Below, in pieces: positions 33,699 to 42,605 of a stretch of 64,000 nt of DNA (its first letter is position 1; each line of letters opens with the position of its first letter). The stretch comes from QALR01 sp900552255 (GTDB taxonomy: Bacteria > Bacillota > Clostridia > Oscillospirales > CAG-272). The notes under the pieces were generated by a model. The model saw nothing but the letters and a program-made list of their open reading frames with translations. It had not been told where the DNA came from and ran no database searches. A program made the translations under genes and the position numbers. Where the stretch lies: the NCBI GenBank assembly GCA_048526005.1, contig DBFVEH010000018.1, forward strand, positions 1 through 64,000, read 5' to 3'.

Positions 33699-34970
33699 GT
33701 GACAAATACGGATGAAAGAACAAAACATGCCGGGAGCCGCATGACGGCACCCGTGGAACATAAAAATCCGGTCAAGGAATTTCTGCACGAGCTTGTCTCC
33801 TCCGACGAGACGACGGTCTACCGCGTCCGCGGCGGCGTTGACAAGCCCTTTTTGATTTTGGTGGTGCTCCTCATCTGCTTCGGCTCCGTCATGGTATCCT
33901 CCTCCGGCTATGTGTACGCGAAAGCCTACATGGGAGGCGACAGCTTTTACTTCATCAAAAAACAGCTCGTATGGGGCGTGCTCGGAATCCTCGCGATGAT
34001 CGGAATGTCCGTCGTCGATTACAGCTTTCTCAAAAAGATGGCGCTTCCGATCTTCGGCGTATCCTATCTCCTTTTGTGGTGCGTCTTTGTTCCCGGCATC
34101 GGATCCTCCGCCAAGGGCGCGACAAGATGGGTGAAAATAGGCCCCATCCAGTTCCAGCCCTCCGAAATCATGAAATTCGCCTTGATCCTGCTGCTTGCGC
34201 TTTACATATCCAAATTCGCATCGAAAATGAAAACCTTCAAATACGGCATTTTCTTCCCCGCGTGCGTGGTCGTACTTGTCTGCGCCACGACCGCGCTGGA
34301 AAAGCACATGTCGGGCACGATCATCCTCTTTCTCCTCGGAGCCTGCATGATTTTCATGTCCGGCGCCAGCATCAAATGGATCGGCGGCATCGCTGGTACC
34401 TTCGGCGCTGCGGCGCTCGGGATCATTTTGTTTACCGACTATACCAAGGCGCGCATCGACGCATGGCTGCATCCGGAGCTGCATCTGCTCGACAAGGGCT
34501 TTCAGCCGTATGAAAGCCTGCTCGCCATCGGCTCCGGAGGGCTTTTCGGCGTCGGACTCGGCAACAGCTATCAAAAGCATCTGTGGCTTCCGGAGCCGCA
34601 GAACGACTTCATCTTTGCAATCGTCTGTGAGGAGCTCGGACTCATCGGCGCTTTGGTCCTTATCGCGCTCTTCATCATGCTCATTTGGCGAGGCTTTCAC
34701 ATTGCGAAAAAAGCGCCGGACACCTTCTCCGCCCTGCTTGTCGCAGGTCTTACCGCGAAAGTAGGACTTCAGGCGCTGCTCAACATCGCAGTGGTGACGG
34801 CGACCATTCCGACGACGGGAATCGCGCTGCCGTTCTTCAGCTACGGCGGCACCGCCCTTGTCATGCAGCTCGCCGAAATGGGGATCATACTCTCGATCTC
34901 GCGCTTCTCCTCCGGAGAAAGACTGAGACATGAAAGCAAACTATCATCGGAAAGGATGCCAATCTCATGA
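33699..34970 (+). CDS. ftsW: Peptidoglycan polymerase FtsW
   Basis: The 423-residue SEDS protein has about 10 membrane helices. It begins with GTG 33699 (AGAGGTG before it). Conserved motifs include KGATRWVKIGPIQFQPSE, GSGGLFGVGLGNSYQK and PEPQNDFIFAIVCEELG, then TGIALPFFSYGGTALV. The SEDS glycosyltransferase makes septal glycan with its cognate class B PBP upstream. SpoVE is the sporulation relative; with one copy in sight, both roles may be shared. The stop overlaps murG by four bases (ATGA). Confidence 0.93.
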   Translation: MTNTDERTKHAGSRMTAPVEHKNPVKEFLHELVSSDETTVYRVRGGVDKPFLILVVLLICFGSVMVSSSGYVYAKAYMGGDSFYFIKKQLVWGVLGILAMIGMSVVDYSFLKKMALPIFGVSYLLLWCVFVPGIGSSAKGATRWVKIGPIQFQPSEIMKFALILLLALYISKFASKMKTFKYGIFFPACVVVLVCATTALEKHMSGTIILFLLGACMIFMSGASIKWIGGIAGTFGAAALGIILFTDYTKARIDAWLHPELHLLDKGFQPYESLLAIGSGGLFGVGLGNSYQKHLWLPEPQNDFIFAIVCEELGLIGALVLIALFIMLIWRGFHIAKKAPDTFSALLVAGLTAKVGLQALLNIAVVTATIPTTGIALPFFSYGGTALVMQLAEMGIILSISRFSSGERLRHESKLSSERMPIS

Positions 34971-36112
34971 AAGTTCTTCTTGCGGGCGGCGGCACCGGCG
35001 GTCATATCAATCCCGCCATCGCCATCGCCAACACCATCAAGGATCATGATAAAACCGCGGAAATCGCCTTTATCGGGACAAAAAAAGGACTCGAAAACAG
35101 CCTCGTGGCGAAAGCCGGCTATCCTCTCTATCATATAGAGATGCGCGGACTTCGCCGCAGCCTCTCCCTTTCCAACATCAAAACCGCTTACTACTATTTT
35201 ACCGCTCCGCACAAAGCCAAACGGCTCCTGCTCGAATTCGAGCCGGATATCGTGATCGGCACCGGCGGTTATCTCTGCTGGCCGCTCCTGCATGCCGCCG
35301 CAAAGCTCGGCATCCCGACCGCCGTCCACGAATCCAATGCGATTCCCGGGAAAGCCGTCAAGATGCTTGAAAAGGAGGTCGACCGGATCTATACAAATTT
35401 TCCCTCCACCGCCGAAGCCCTTAGGGAAAAGGATAAGATCCTGTGCGTCGGGAATCCGCTGATCTCGCCGCCGTCCGGCAAAGCGGACGGCAATCTGCGC
35501 AAAGCGCTGGAAATTCCCGCCGGCACCCGGCACGTGATCCTCTCCTTCGGCGGCAGTCTCGGCGCCGAGCGCATCAACGAGGAGGTGCTCGGGCTCATGC
35601 GCATGCTGTCGGCAAAGGAGCCGGACATTTTCCATATTCACGCGACCGGAAAAATCGAACATGAGGCTGCGATGAAAACGGCGGCGGAATACGGACTCGA
35701 CAAATGCCCGAATATCCGGCTTGTCGAATACATCTACGACATGCCGCTCTGGGAGAGAGCCGCGGACGCCGTCATCTGCCGAGCCGGAGCTATGACCATC
35801 TCGGAAATGGCGCTGCTCGGCCGTGCCTGTATTCTGATTCCCTCGCCCAATGTCGTGAACAACCATCAGTATGAAAATGCCAAGCGTCTGGCCGACGCGG
35901 GAGCCGCGATCATGCTAGAGGAAAAATATTTGACGACCAACGCGCTCTATGACAGCGTATGCGACATTCTGCACAACAAAAAAACGGCGGATACCCTTTC
36001 AAAGAATATCAAGGCGTTCGCCAATCCGACGGCAAAAGAGGCGATCTATGAGGATATTCTGATGCTCCTCAGCCGCGACGTACTCACACTAATCAAGAAA
36101 AACAAAGCCTGA
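34967..36112 (+). CDS. murG: UDP-GlcNAc:lipid I GlcNAc transferase MurG
   Basis: The 381-residue GT-B enzyme starts with the Gly loop LLAGGGTGGHINPAIAIANT, has the acceptor-side ESNAIPGKA and the donor-side motif CRAGAMTISEMALLGRACILI. It forms lipid II at the inner face of the membrane. ATGA overlap with ftsW shows translational coupling. murC and murB, often next, are absent. Confidence 0.95.
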   Translation: MKVLLAGGGTGGHINPAIAIANTIKDHDKTAEIAFIGTKKGLENSLVAKAGYPLYHIEMRGLRRSLSLSNIKTAYYYFTAPHKAKRLLLEFEPDIVIGTGGYLCWPLLHAAAKLGIPTAVHESNAIPGKAVKMLEKEVDRIYTNFPSTAEALREKDKILCVGNPLISPPSGKADGNLRKALEIPAGTRHVILSFGGSLGAERINEEVLGLMRMLSAKEPDIFHIHATGKIEHEAAMKTAAEYGLDKCPNIRLVEYIYDMPLWERAADAVICRAGAMTISEMALLGRACILIPSPNVVNNHQYENAKRLADAGAAIMLEEKYLTTNALYDSVCDILHNKKTADTLSKNIKAFANPTAKEAIYEDILMLLSRDVLTLIKKNKA

Positions 36113-36196
36113 CGGCCGCTTCGTCGGGAACGGAGGATAAGGCAGTCCGCGCCGCTTTCCGGCAAATCCCGCAGCGGAAAGGCAGGGTTCGATAAC

Positions 36197-36994
36197 ATGA
36201 AGGAAACCAAATCACGTCCCATAACGCCGGTAACGGAAAAAAGCCTGAAAAAACGCAATTTTTTCATTGTATTCGGGTTTACTTCCGTTACCCTTTTGTG
36301 CGTCATTTTCTTCTTATTCGGCTGTCGGATCAAAACGATATCGGTCGAAAATACCGCCATAGCGGAAGAAGAAGCCATCCTCGAGGCTGTCGGCATCAAA
36401 ACGGGACGGCACATATATGCGATCAATAAGGAGAAAATCGCCGCGGCCGCGGCAGAGACAAGCTCGTATATCAAAGCCGTGACCGTAAAGCGCCGGCTTC
36501 CCTCGAAAATCAGAATCGTGGTCGAGGAATATGAGCCGCTTTACTATACGGAGCACGACGGCTCCTACCTGATCCTATCCGACACGCTGCGGGTGCTGGA
36601 AAGCACACCGGACAAAGCTGCCGCAGCGGAAAAAGCGGGAACCTTGGTCATCCTTCCCGAAATCGAAACGGCAGAGGTCGGAAAAACGCTTATTTTCACC
36701 GACCAAGACGACGGAAATGCGGCAGCGGACATTCTTGCAGTTTTTCATGACGCCGCCTTTCCGGACAAGCTGACGTGGATCGACGTATCGGAAAAATTCG
36801 ACATCACCGCAAACCTCATGAACAAATACACGCTGTTCTACGGAGACAGTGAAAAGCTGTCCGCGAAAATCGAGACCAGCCTGCGGGCAGTCCGATACCT
36901 GACGGAAAATATGTACGGCGTCACCGGCAATCTATACGCGACAGGAGCTTCCGGCGCGTCCTTTGAGATCACCGGTGTTGCGGAATCGGAATAG
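36197..36994 (+). CDS. ftsQ: Cell division protein FtsQ/DivIB
   Basis: The 265-residue protein has a short cytoplasmic tail, one membrane helix (about 23-43) and an extracellular POTRA domain (KTISVENTAIAEEEAILEAV, through KAVTVKRRLPSKIRIVVEEY). It links early and late division proteins. A moderate site (AGGCAGGG) precedes ATG 36197. The 84-bp gap after murG contains a 7-bp inverted repeat (CTTTCCG/CGGAAAG) that I cannot assign. Confidence 0.85.
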   Translation: MKETKSRPITPVTEKSLKKRNFFIVFGFTSVTLLCVIFFLFGCRIKTISVENTAIAEEEAILEAVGIKTGRHIYAINKEKIAAAAAETSSYIKAVTVKRRLPSKIRIVVEEYEPLYYTEHDGSYLILSDTLRVLESTPDKAAAAEKAGTLVILPEIETAEVGKTLIFTDQDDGNAAADILAVFHDAAFPDKLTWIDVSEKFDITANLMNKYTLFYGDSEKLSAKIETSLRAVRYLTENMYGVTGNLYATGASGASFEITGVAESE

Positions 36995-37094
36995 AATTTT
37001 GCGATATCACGCCATAATTTGCATAATGGGGAATATTTTAGTCGATTTTTAATAAATTTTTTTGCGTTTTTCCGAATAATTTTCAAAAAACATC

Positions 37095-37123
37095 TTGCAA
37101 ATAAATGAAAAACATATTACAAT
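37095..37123 (+). promoter_or_regulatory. Sigma A promoter of ftsZ
   Basis: TTGCAA (37095-37100), 17-bp spacer, TACAAT (37118-37123). It gives ftsZ a transcript independent of the dcw operon. Confidence 0.65.
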
Positions 37124-37172
37124 AATATTGTGTACTATTATCGAGATCAATAGCCAGGAGGAATATAAAAAA

Positions 37173-38330
37173 ATGGGATTTGAATTCAATTCTAATTACG
37201 ACAGTGGCGTTAAGATAAAAGTAATCGGCGTCGGCGGCGGCGGTGGAAACGCAGTCAACCGCATGATCGAATCCAATATTCAGGGCGTCGACTTCGTCAC
37301 GGTAAACTGTGACAAACAGGTTCTTCTCACTTCGAGCGCCCCGACGAAAATCGCCATCGGTGAAAAAATCACCAAGGGACACGGCGCCGGCTCCAATCCG
37401 GAGGTCGGTAAGCAGGCCGCAGAGGAAAACATCGAGGATATCTCCAATATCATCCGCGGCTCCGATATGGTGTTCATCACGACCGGCATGGGCGGAGGAA
37501 CCGGAACAGGCGCCGCGCCGATCGTTGCCAAGGTCGCAAAGGACATGGGCATCCTCACCATCGGCATCGTGACGAAGCCTTTCTCTTTCGAGGGCAGAAA
37601 GCGTATGGTTCAGGCTGAAAACGGAATCGTATGCCTGCGTGAGTTTGTCGATTCTCTCGTCGTGATCCCGAACGAAAGACTCAAACAGATCTCCGAAAAC
37701 AGAATCACGCTTGCCAATGCGTTTGAATATGCGGACGACGTGCTCCGTCACGGCGTTCAGAGCATTTCCGATCTGATCAATATTCCCGGCATCGTCAACC
37801 TCGATTTTGCGGACGTTTCTTCCGTCATGCGCAACGCTGGATATGCACACATGGGTGTCGGCACGGGAACCGGCCGTGACAAAGCCGAGGTCGCCGCCAA
37901 AATGGCCGTTACAAGCCCTCTGCTTGAAACCTCGATCTCCGGCGCCACCGGTATCCTGATCAACATTACGGCATCTCCCGACATCAGTCTTGATGAGGTT
38001 GAGACGGCTTCCTCCATGATTTCGAATGAAGCGCATCCGGAAGCTACCATCATTTGGGGCGCGACATTTGACAACTCGCTTGAGGATACCATCAAGGTGA
38101 CTGTCATCGCTACCGGCTTCAAATCCGACGAAAATGCGGCCGCAGGCGCAAAGCCCGCCGCAGGTACGGCATCCCGTTCCGCATCGGCACCCTCTTTCTC
38201 CGCTCAGACCGCAAAGCCAAAGGCGGAAGAAGCCCCCAAAGCGGCAATTTCCTCCGACGAAAAAGAATCGCTTATTTCGGATAGCGACTTCGACGACATC
38301 ATGAACATCCTCAGAAAAAACAGAAGTTAA
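37173..38330 (+). CDS. ftsZ: Cell division GTPase FtsZ
   Basis: The 385-residue tubulin homologue starts at ATG 37173 after AGGAGG. GTP-binding elements: VIGVGGGGGNAVNRM, the signature GGGTGTGAAPIVAKVAKD, and the T7 loop NLDFADVSSVM. After the core comes an Ala/Pro/Ser-rich linker (about 320-360) and a C-terminal tail DFDDIMNILRKNRS, a variant of the conserved tail that binds SepF and other partners. It forms the Z-ring. SepF is encoded later in the window (59641). It has its own promoter and terminator; ftsA is absent, as expected in SepF-dependent Clostridia. Confidence 0.97.
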   Translation: MGFEFNSNYDSGVKIKVIGVGGGGGNAVNRMIESNIQGVDFVTVNCDKQVLLTSSAPTKIAIGEKITKGHGAGSNPEVGKQAAEENIEDISNIIRGSDMVFITTGMGGGTGTGAAPIVAKVAKDMGILTIGIVTKPFSFEGRKRMVQAENGIVCLREFVDSLVVIPNERLKQISENRITLANAFEYADDVLRHGVQSISDLINIPGIVNLDFADVSSVMRNAGYAHMGVGTGTGRDKAEVAAKMAVTSPLLETSISGATGILINITASPDISLDEVETASSMISNEAHPEATIIWGATFDNSLEDTIKVTVIATGFKSDENAAAGAKPAAGTASRSASAPSFSAQTAKPKAEEAPKAAISSDEKESLISDSDFDDIMNILRKNRS

Positions 38331-38340
38331 TCTTTACATA

Positions 38341-38373
38341 AAGGCCCCTCCAATAATTTGGAGGGGCCTTTTT
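38341..38373. terminator. Terminator after ftsZ
   Basis: A 13-bp stem (38341-38353 with 38358-38370), 4-base loop and T5. It may also serve the convergent gene at 38436. Confidence 0.9.
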
Positions 38374-38435
38374 ATTTGCTTAAAATCGCAACAGTAAAAA
38401 ACGACCGGAAATAATCCGATCGTTTTTTCTCAAAT

Positions 38436-38759
38436 TTAAGCGTTTTCGCCTTCGGATGCTTCCTCGTCACGGGAGAAAAGCTCTCCGTCGAGATCGAGAT
38501 CGTCCTCGTCGCAGCAGTCACAGCTCTCGCCGTCGCAATCGCAATCTTCATCGCAGTCGAGGCAGCCGAATTCAAGCTCCTCATCCTTTTTGCAATCGTA
38601 AATCAGATAGCCGCCGGCGGCGCCGCTGACAGCGGCCAGCGCGAGAAATGCGCCCGCGAGGCTCTTCTTCTTGCCGAGAAGAATGAAGAACATCACAATG
38701 GAAGTAACCGCCTGAACGAGAAGCGATACGCCTACATAAAGTTTTGTTTTCTTGAACAT
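38436..38759 (-). CDS. Small membrane protein with Cys/Asp-rich tail
   Basis: The protein has about 107 residues. ATG 38759 (AAAGGGGAT 6 bases before) is preferred over an ATG 18 bp upstream. Two hydrophobic helices (about 8-28 and 34-53) are followed by a very acidic tail. Within it, seven Cys occur in about 20 residues (GCLDCDEDCDCDGESCDCC), an eighth at YDCKK. Such dense Cys-Asp alternation suggests metal binding, but no known zinc or iron-sulfur spacing is matched. I do not recognise the family. It follows prfB on the same strand, 45 bp apart. Confidence 0.6.
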   Translation of the reverse strand: MFKKTKLYVGVSLLVQAVTSIVMFFILLGKKKSLAGAFLALAAVSGAAGGYLIYDCKKDEELEFGCLDCDEDCDCDGESCDCCDEDDLDLDGELFSRDEEASEGENA

Positions 38760-38804
38760 GATAAAATCCCCTTTCATGATTTATTTTTTGATTTTGCTTT
38801 TATT

Positions 38805-39908
38805 TTATGCTTTGCTTTTCAGAAAAGCATTGATAAACCCATCGATCTCCCCGTCCATCACGGCGGAGATATTGCCGTCCTCGTAGCCGGTACGGCTGTC
38901 CTTGGCCAGTGTATACGGCATAAACACATAAGAGCGGATCTGAGAGCCCCATTCGATGTTGGATTTCTCCCCGCGGATATCCTCGATCCTGTCGAGATTT
39001 TCGCGCGCCTTGATCTCCGCGAGCTTGCTTTTCAGCATGCGCATCGCCGTTTCCTTGTTCTGGAGCTGGCTGCGCTCCGTCTGACAGCCGACCACGATCC
39101 CCGTCGGCTTATGCACGATCCGGATCGCAGAATCCGTTTTATTGATATGCTGGCCGCCCGCACCGCTGGAACGGTGAGCGGTGATCTCGAGATCCTCGTC
39201 ACGGATTTCGATGTCCATGCTGTCGTCAAGCTCCGGCGTCACCTCCACCGAGGCAAACGACGTATGACGGCGCCCGGATGCGTCGAACGGCGAAATGCGC
39301 ACCAGCCGGTGCACGCCGTGCTCGCTTTTGAGGTATCCATAGGCATTTGTGCCCTCTACCAGCATGGTAGCACTTTTGAGTCCCGCCTCGTCGCCGTCGA
39401 GCCAATCGAGGAGCTTGACGGCAAAGCCGTGCTTTTCCGCCCAGCGCGTATACATGCGGTAAAGCATGGAAGCCCAGTCCTGCGCTTCCGTGCCGCCGGC
39501 GCCCGGATGCAGCGAAACGATCGCATTGCATGCGTCATATTCGCCGGACAGCAGCGTTTCCAGCCGCATGCGCTCTTCTCCGGCGCGGATCTTCTCTACC
39601 TCCGCGACGACCTCGTCGGTCACGCTTTCATCATTCTCCTCGATGCCCATATCGGCAAGCGTCAAAGCATCCTCAAGCGACCTTTTCAGCTCCGCATATT
39701 CCTCAAGCGTGCTCTTGATGCGCTTGAGCTCCCGCAGGATCTTTCCGGAATTCTCCGTGTCATCCCAAAAATTCGGCACAAGCGTTTTTTGTTCAAGCTC
39801 CTCCGCTTCGTCGCGAAGTCTGTCGATTTTCAGCGCCGAACCGAGATCCTCGAGGTCGCCCTTCATTCCCTGAAGCGTTCTTTTCGCTTCTTCCAGTTGA
39901 ATAATCAA
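38805..39908 (-). CDS. prfB: Peptide chain release factor 2
   Basis: The 367-residue factor has the GGQ motif at 251-253 (SGAGGQHINKTDS) and the stop-codon recognition motif SPF (206-208). It releases peptides at UGA and UAA. It starts with TTG 39908; the strong site GGAGGA lies 6 bases before, and no better start exists. The programmed +1 frameshift near codon 25, found in Escherichia coli and Bacillus prfB, is absent: the corresponding region reads through in frame (GSALKIDRLRDE). The gene has its own promoter. Confidence 0.95.
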   Translation of the reverse strand: MIIQLEEAKRTLQGMKGDLEDLGSALKIDRLRDEAEELEQKTLVPNFWDDTENSGKILRELKRIKSTLEEYAELKRSLEDALTLADMGIEENDESVTDEVVAEVEKIRAGEERMRLETLLSGEYDACNAIVSLHPGAGGTEAQDWASMLYRMYTRWAEKHGFAVKLLDWLDGDEAGLKSATMLVEGTNAYGYLKSEHGVHRLVRISPFDASGRRHTSFASVEVTPELDDSMDIEIRDEDLEITAHRSSGAGGQHINKTDSAIRIVHKPTGIVVGCQTERSQLQNKETAMRMLKSKLAEIKARENLDRIEDIRGEKSNIEWGSQIRSYVFMPYTLAKDSRTGYEDGNISAVMDGEIDGFINAFLKSKA

Positions 39909-40030
39909 TTTATGTCCTCCGATTTATCACTTAATTCACAGTCTGTTTTCACGTTCTGCTGTCACATCGGAAATGCCTCCGTTTTTTACTTATATCACAC
40001 CCAAAAACCCTTGTAAGCTTTCTCATGTAT

Positions 40031-40059
40031 ATTATAACAAAATATACGGCTTTTGTAAA
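40031..40059 (-). promoter_or_regulatory. Sigma A promoter of prfB
   Basis: On the minus strand TTTACA (40059-40054), 17-bp spacer, TATAAT (40036-40031), about 120 bp before the TTG start. Confidence 0.7.
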
Positions 40060-40085
40060 CTATTATTTATGAGCGAATTGTAAAA

Positions 40086-40475
40086 TCATTTCTTATCCGT
40101 GTGCTTACTGCACGGATGGTCGAACATACCGGAAAGCTCGAGCACAAGTCTGCCATCCTTCTCCTTGAAGCCGACCGCTTTCGCCGCTTCGGTTTTCTCA
40201 CCCTCGAAATAAGCCTTATGCACGCCGCAGAGATCGATGAAGTTGAGCGTAGCTCGTCCCATGATAATGAGCGCTTCCATGTCGTCGGTACCCACAGTGT
40301 TGCATAAATCATACAGATGCCCCGCATCCTCAATAATCCGAAACTGACAAATTCCGACCGGCACGCCTCCGTCATGCGCGGAATAAGCGAGCGCCGAGGC
40401 GTTATATGCCGTTCCGCACAGCTCGCACAGCGCTTTCTGTGCGGTCTTGTCCGCAATCGGTTTAATCTCCAGCAT
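40086..40475 (-). CDS. GNAT-fold acetyltransferase-like protein
   Basis: The 129-residue protein starts at ATG 40475 with AAGGAG before it. The pattern ASALAYSAHDGGVPVGICQF, then TLNFIDLCGVHKAYFEGEKT and AAKAVGFKEKDG fits a compact GNAT fold: a strand, an inner helix region and the late strand before a bulge. The usual acetyl-CoA loop (Q/RxxGxG/A) is not clear, so activity is uncertain. It is the last gene of the lon-to-GNAT run. Confidence 0.6.
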   Translation of the reverse strand: MLEIKPIADKTAQKALCELCGTAYNASALAYSAHDGGVPVGICQFRIIEDAGHLYDLCNTVGTDDMEALIIMGRATLNFIDLCGVHKAYFEGEKTEAAKAVGFKEKDGRLVLELSGMFDHPCSKHTDKK

Positions 40476-40519
40476 ATAAGCTCCTTTTAGCCGCCGCAGG
40501 ACGGCTTCATCCAAACATT

Positions 40520-41230
40520 TTATTTTTTCAGCGAATCCACTTGTGCCCGCGTCAGATACCGCCATTCTCCCGGTGCGAGGTTGCCAAGCCGCAGCTCTCC
40601 GATGGCAACGCGCTTCAAAGTCATGATCTTGAGCTCCAAGGCTTCGCACATTTTCCGAATCTGACGGTTGCGCCCCTCAAAAAGCCGTATCGCAAGCACG
40701 GTGTAATCCTGCTTGCGCGTCACAACGGAAATTTCCGCCGGCTTTGTCAGATAGCCGTCGATCGCCATCGGACGGCCGAGCGCCATGATTTTTTCCGGCG
40801 ATACCGCACCGCGTATTCTGACATGGTAAACTTTCGGCTTGTGATATTTCGGATGCGTAAGGCGGTTGGCAAGCGCCCCATCGTTGGTAAAAAGCAGGAG
40901 ACCTTCCGATTCGAGATCGAGTCTGCCGACCGGAAAAACCCGCGTTCCGACATCCTCCACAAGCTCCGCCACTGAGGGACGTCCCATCTCGTCATTCATC
41001 GTCGTCACATACCCGCGCGGCTTATTGAGCATAAGATATACCCGCCTCACAGAGGATGCGACGACCTGCCCTTTATATTCCACAGTATCCGCCGCCGGAT
41101 CGATTTTCATACCCAGCATGGCCGGCGCGCCGTTGACGCGGACCCTCCCTCTCTTGATCTCTTCCTCCGCCGCGCGTCTCGATAAGATGCCCTGCTCGGA
41201 AAGATATTTTTGAAGACGCACCTCTCCCAT
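40520..41230 (-). CDS. rluB: Ribosomal large-subunit pseudouridine synthase (RluB/RsuA family)
   Basis: The 236-residue enzyme starts with an S4 RNA-binding domain (MGEVRLQKYLSEQGILSRRA) followed by the RsuA/RluB catalytic domain: VGRLDLESEGLLLFTNDG with the catalytic Asp, and GRNRQIRKMCEALELKI. ATG 41230 with AAGGAG is chosen over upstream in-frame codons. It pseudouridylates 23S (or 16S) rRNA. It follows dacF-like by 25 bp. Confidence 0.9.
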   Translation of the reverse strand: MGEVRLQKYLSEQGILSRRAAEEEIKRGRVRVNGAPAMLGMKIDPAADTVEYKGQVVASSVRRVYLMLNKPRGYVTTMNDEMGRPSVAELVEDVGTRVFPVGRLDLESEGLLLFTNDGALANRLTHPKYHKPKVYHVRIRGAVSPEKIMALGRPMAIDGYLTKPAEISVVTRKQDYTVLAIRLFEGRNRQIRKMCEALELKIMTLKRVAIGELRLGNLAPGEWRYLTRAQVDSLKK

Positions 41231-41255
41231 TTGAACGCTCCTTACTTTTCCCCCG

Positions 41256-42380
41256 TCAATCAAGAAACGGGAACAGCTTCTGCCAAAATGTTTTCTCTTT
41301 TTTCTGAGCCGGCACGCCGCTTTCCGCATACAGCTTTACGGATGCAAGCTCCACGCCATTCTCAAAAAAGCGCACGGTACCGACTGCGTCTCCTTCTTCT
41401 ACGCCGGCATAAAGAAAACGAGGAAGCTCCACCGTCATGGTGATTTTCCCATGCGCTTTGGCAAGCACGGCATAGCAGGCTTCGGCATTGGAAACACGAA
41501 CGGTATCCGTTTCCCCACCGCAGACATGGACATCATAGGAAAGCGCGTGAGCTACGGCAAGCTCCTCCCTTTCATAAAGGGAAAAACCGTAGTCGAGCAG
41601 AGCGCGGTGATCCTTCCAGTCGTCGCCGTCGTTGAGCGTGACACAGATCAGCCTCACACCGTCTCTCTCCGCCGCGGAAACCAGCGTTCTGCCGCATTTT
41701 TTGGTAAATCCGGTCTTCACGCCGATGATATCGTCATATTGACGCAACAGCCTGTTATGATTGACAAGCAGTCTCGACGCGCTGGAATTGTGAAGCGGAA
41801 TCAGCTTTTTTTCGGTCGAAACGATTTCGGCAAACGTCTCGTTTTCCAGCGCATAAGCGGCGATTTTCGCGAGCTCATACGCGGTCGTATAATGATTCTC
41901 GTCGTCAAGTCCGTGCGGATTCATAAAATGCGTATCCGCAAGGCCAAGCTCCGCCGCCTTTTCGTTCATCATCGCGGCAAAGGACTCGATGCCGCCGGCC
42001 ACATCGTAGGCAATCGCCGCAGCCGCGTCGTTCGCGCTTTGCAGCATCAGCGCATACAGAAGCGTTTCCATCGCGATTTCCTCGCCGGCATACAGATAGA
42101 CCGAAGAGCCTTCCACGCCGGCAGCCGCCGGCGCCACCGTCACAAGCTTATCGAGACTCGCGTTTTCCAGCGCTACGATCGCCGTCATGATCTTCGTTGT
42201 GCTCGCCATACCGCGGCGCTGATTTTCATTTTTACCATAAATGATTTTGCCGCTTTCCGCCTCAATGAGCACCGCCGAGGACGCCGAAACGGACGGCGCC
42301 GCGCTTTCCGCATGAATCATATTCGGCACAAGCAGCAGCACCGCAAACAAAAAGCATAAAATACGTATCGTCTTTTTCAT
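41256..42380 (-). CDS. D-alanyl-D-alanine carboxypeptidase (DacF-like)
   Basis: The 374-residue S11 peptidase has a signal peptide, then S-x-x-K in MASTTKIMTAIV, S-x-N in LMLQSANDAAAAI and KTG in GVKTGFTKKCGRTLVSAA. A C-terminal beta domain (about 280-370) follows. It trims the terminal D-Ala from peptidoglycan stem peptides outside the membrane. Linkage with gerW, scpAB suggests a sporulation-time role like DacF, although a vegetative DacA role is also possible. Confidence 0.9.
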   Translation of the reverse strand: MKKTIRILCFLFAVLLLVPNMIHAESAAPSVSASSAVLIEAESGKIIYGKNENQRRGMASTTKIMTAIVALENASLDKLVTVAPAAAGVEGSSVYLYAGEEIAMETLLYALMLQSANDAAAAIAYDVAGGIESFAAMMNEKAAELGLADTHFMNPHGLDDENHYTTAYELAKIAAYALENETFAEIVSTEKKLIPLHNSSASRLLVNHNRLLRQYDDIIGVKTGFTKKCGRTLVSAAERDGVRLICVTLNDGDDWKDHRALLDYGFSLYEREELAVAHALSYDVHVCGGETDTVRVSNAEACYAVLAKAHGKITMTVELPRFLYAGVEEGDAVGTVRFFENGVELASVKLYAESGVPAQKKEKTFWQKLFPFLD

Positions 42381-42605
42381 GAAAGATTCTCCCATATTTT
42401 CAGCGAGGGCATCGCCCTCTGTCATTTAACAAGCGACAAAGACAGAACCCGCCTCTCCATCCCCCGCCGAATAGCTCATAACCCGTCAAAAAACGGCAGG
42501 AATCCCAAAATTGGAGGCACGGGACATGCGTCGCAGTTATAATTCATAAATATGGTAAAATCCGCATTTCTATGCGCCAAAAGGCGCTGTAAAAAAATTC
42601 CGGCC

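Noticed and set aside
38805..39908. Programmed frameshift in prfB
   Set aside because: The N-terminal region reads in one frame to the known domain boundary; no in-frame TGA lies near codon 25.
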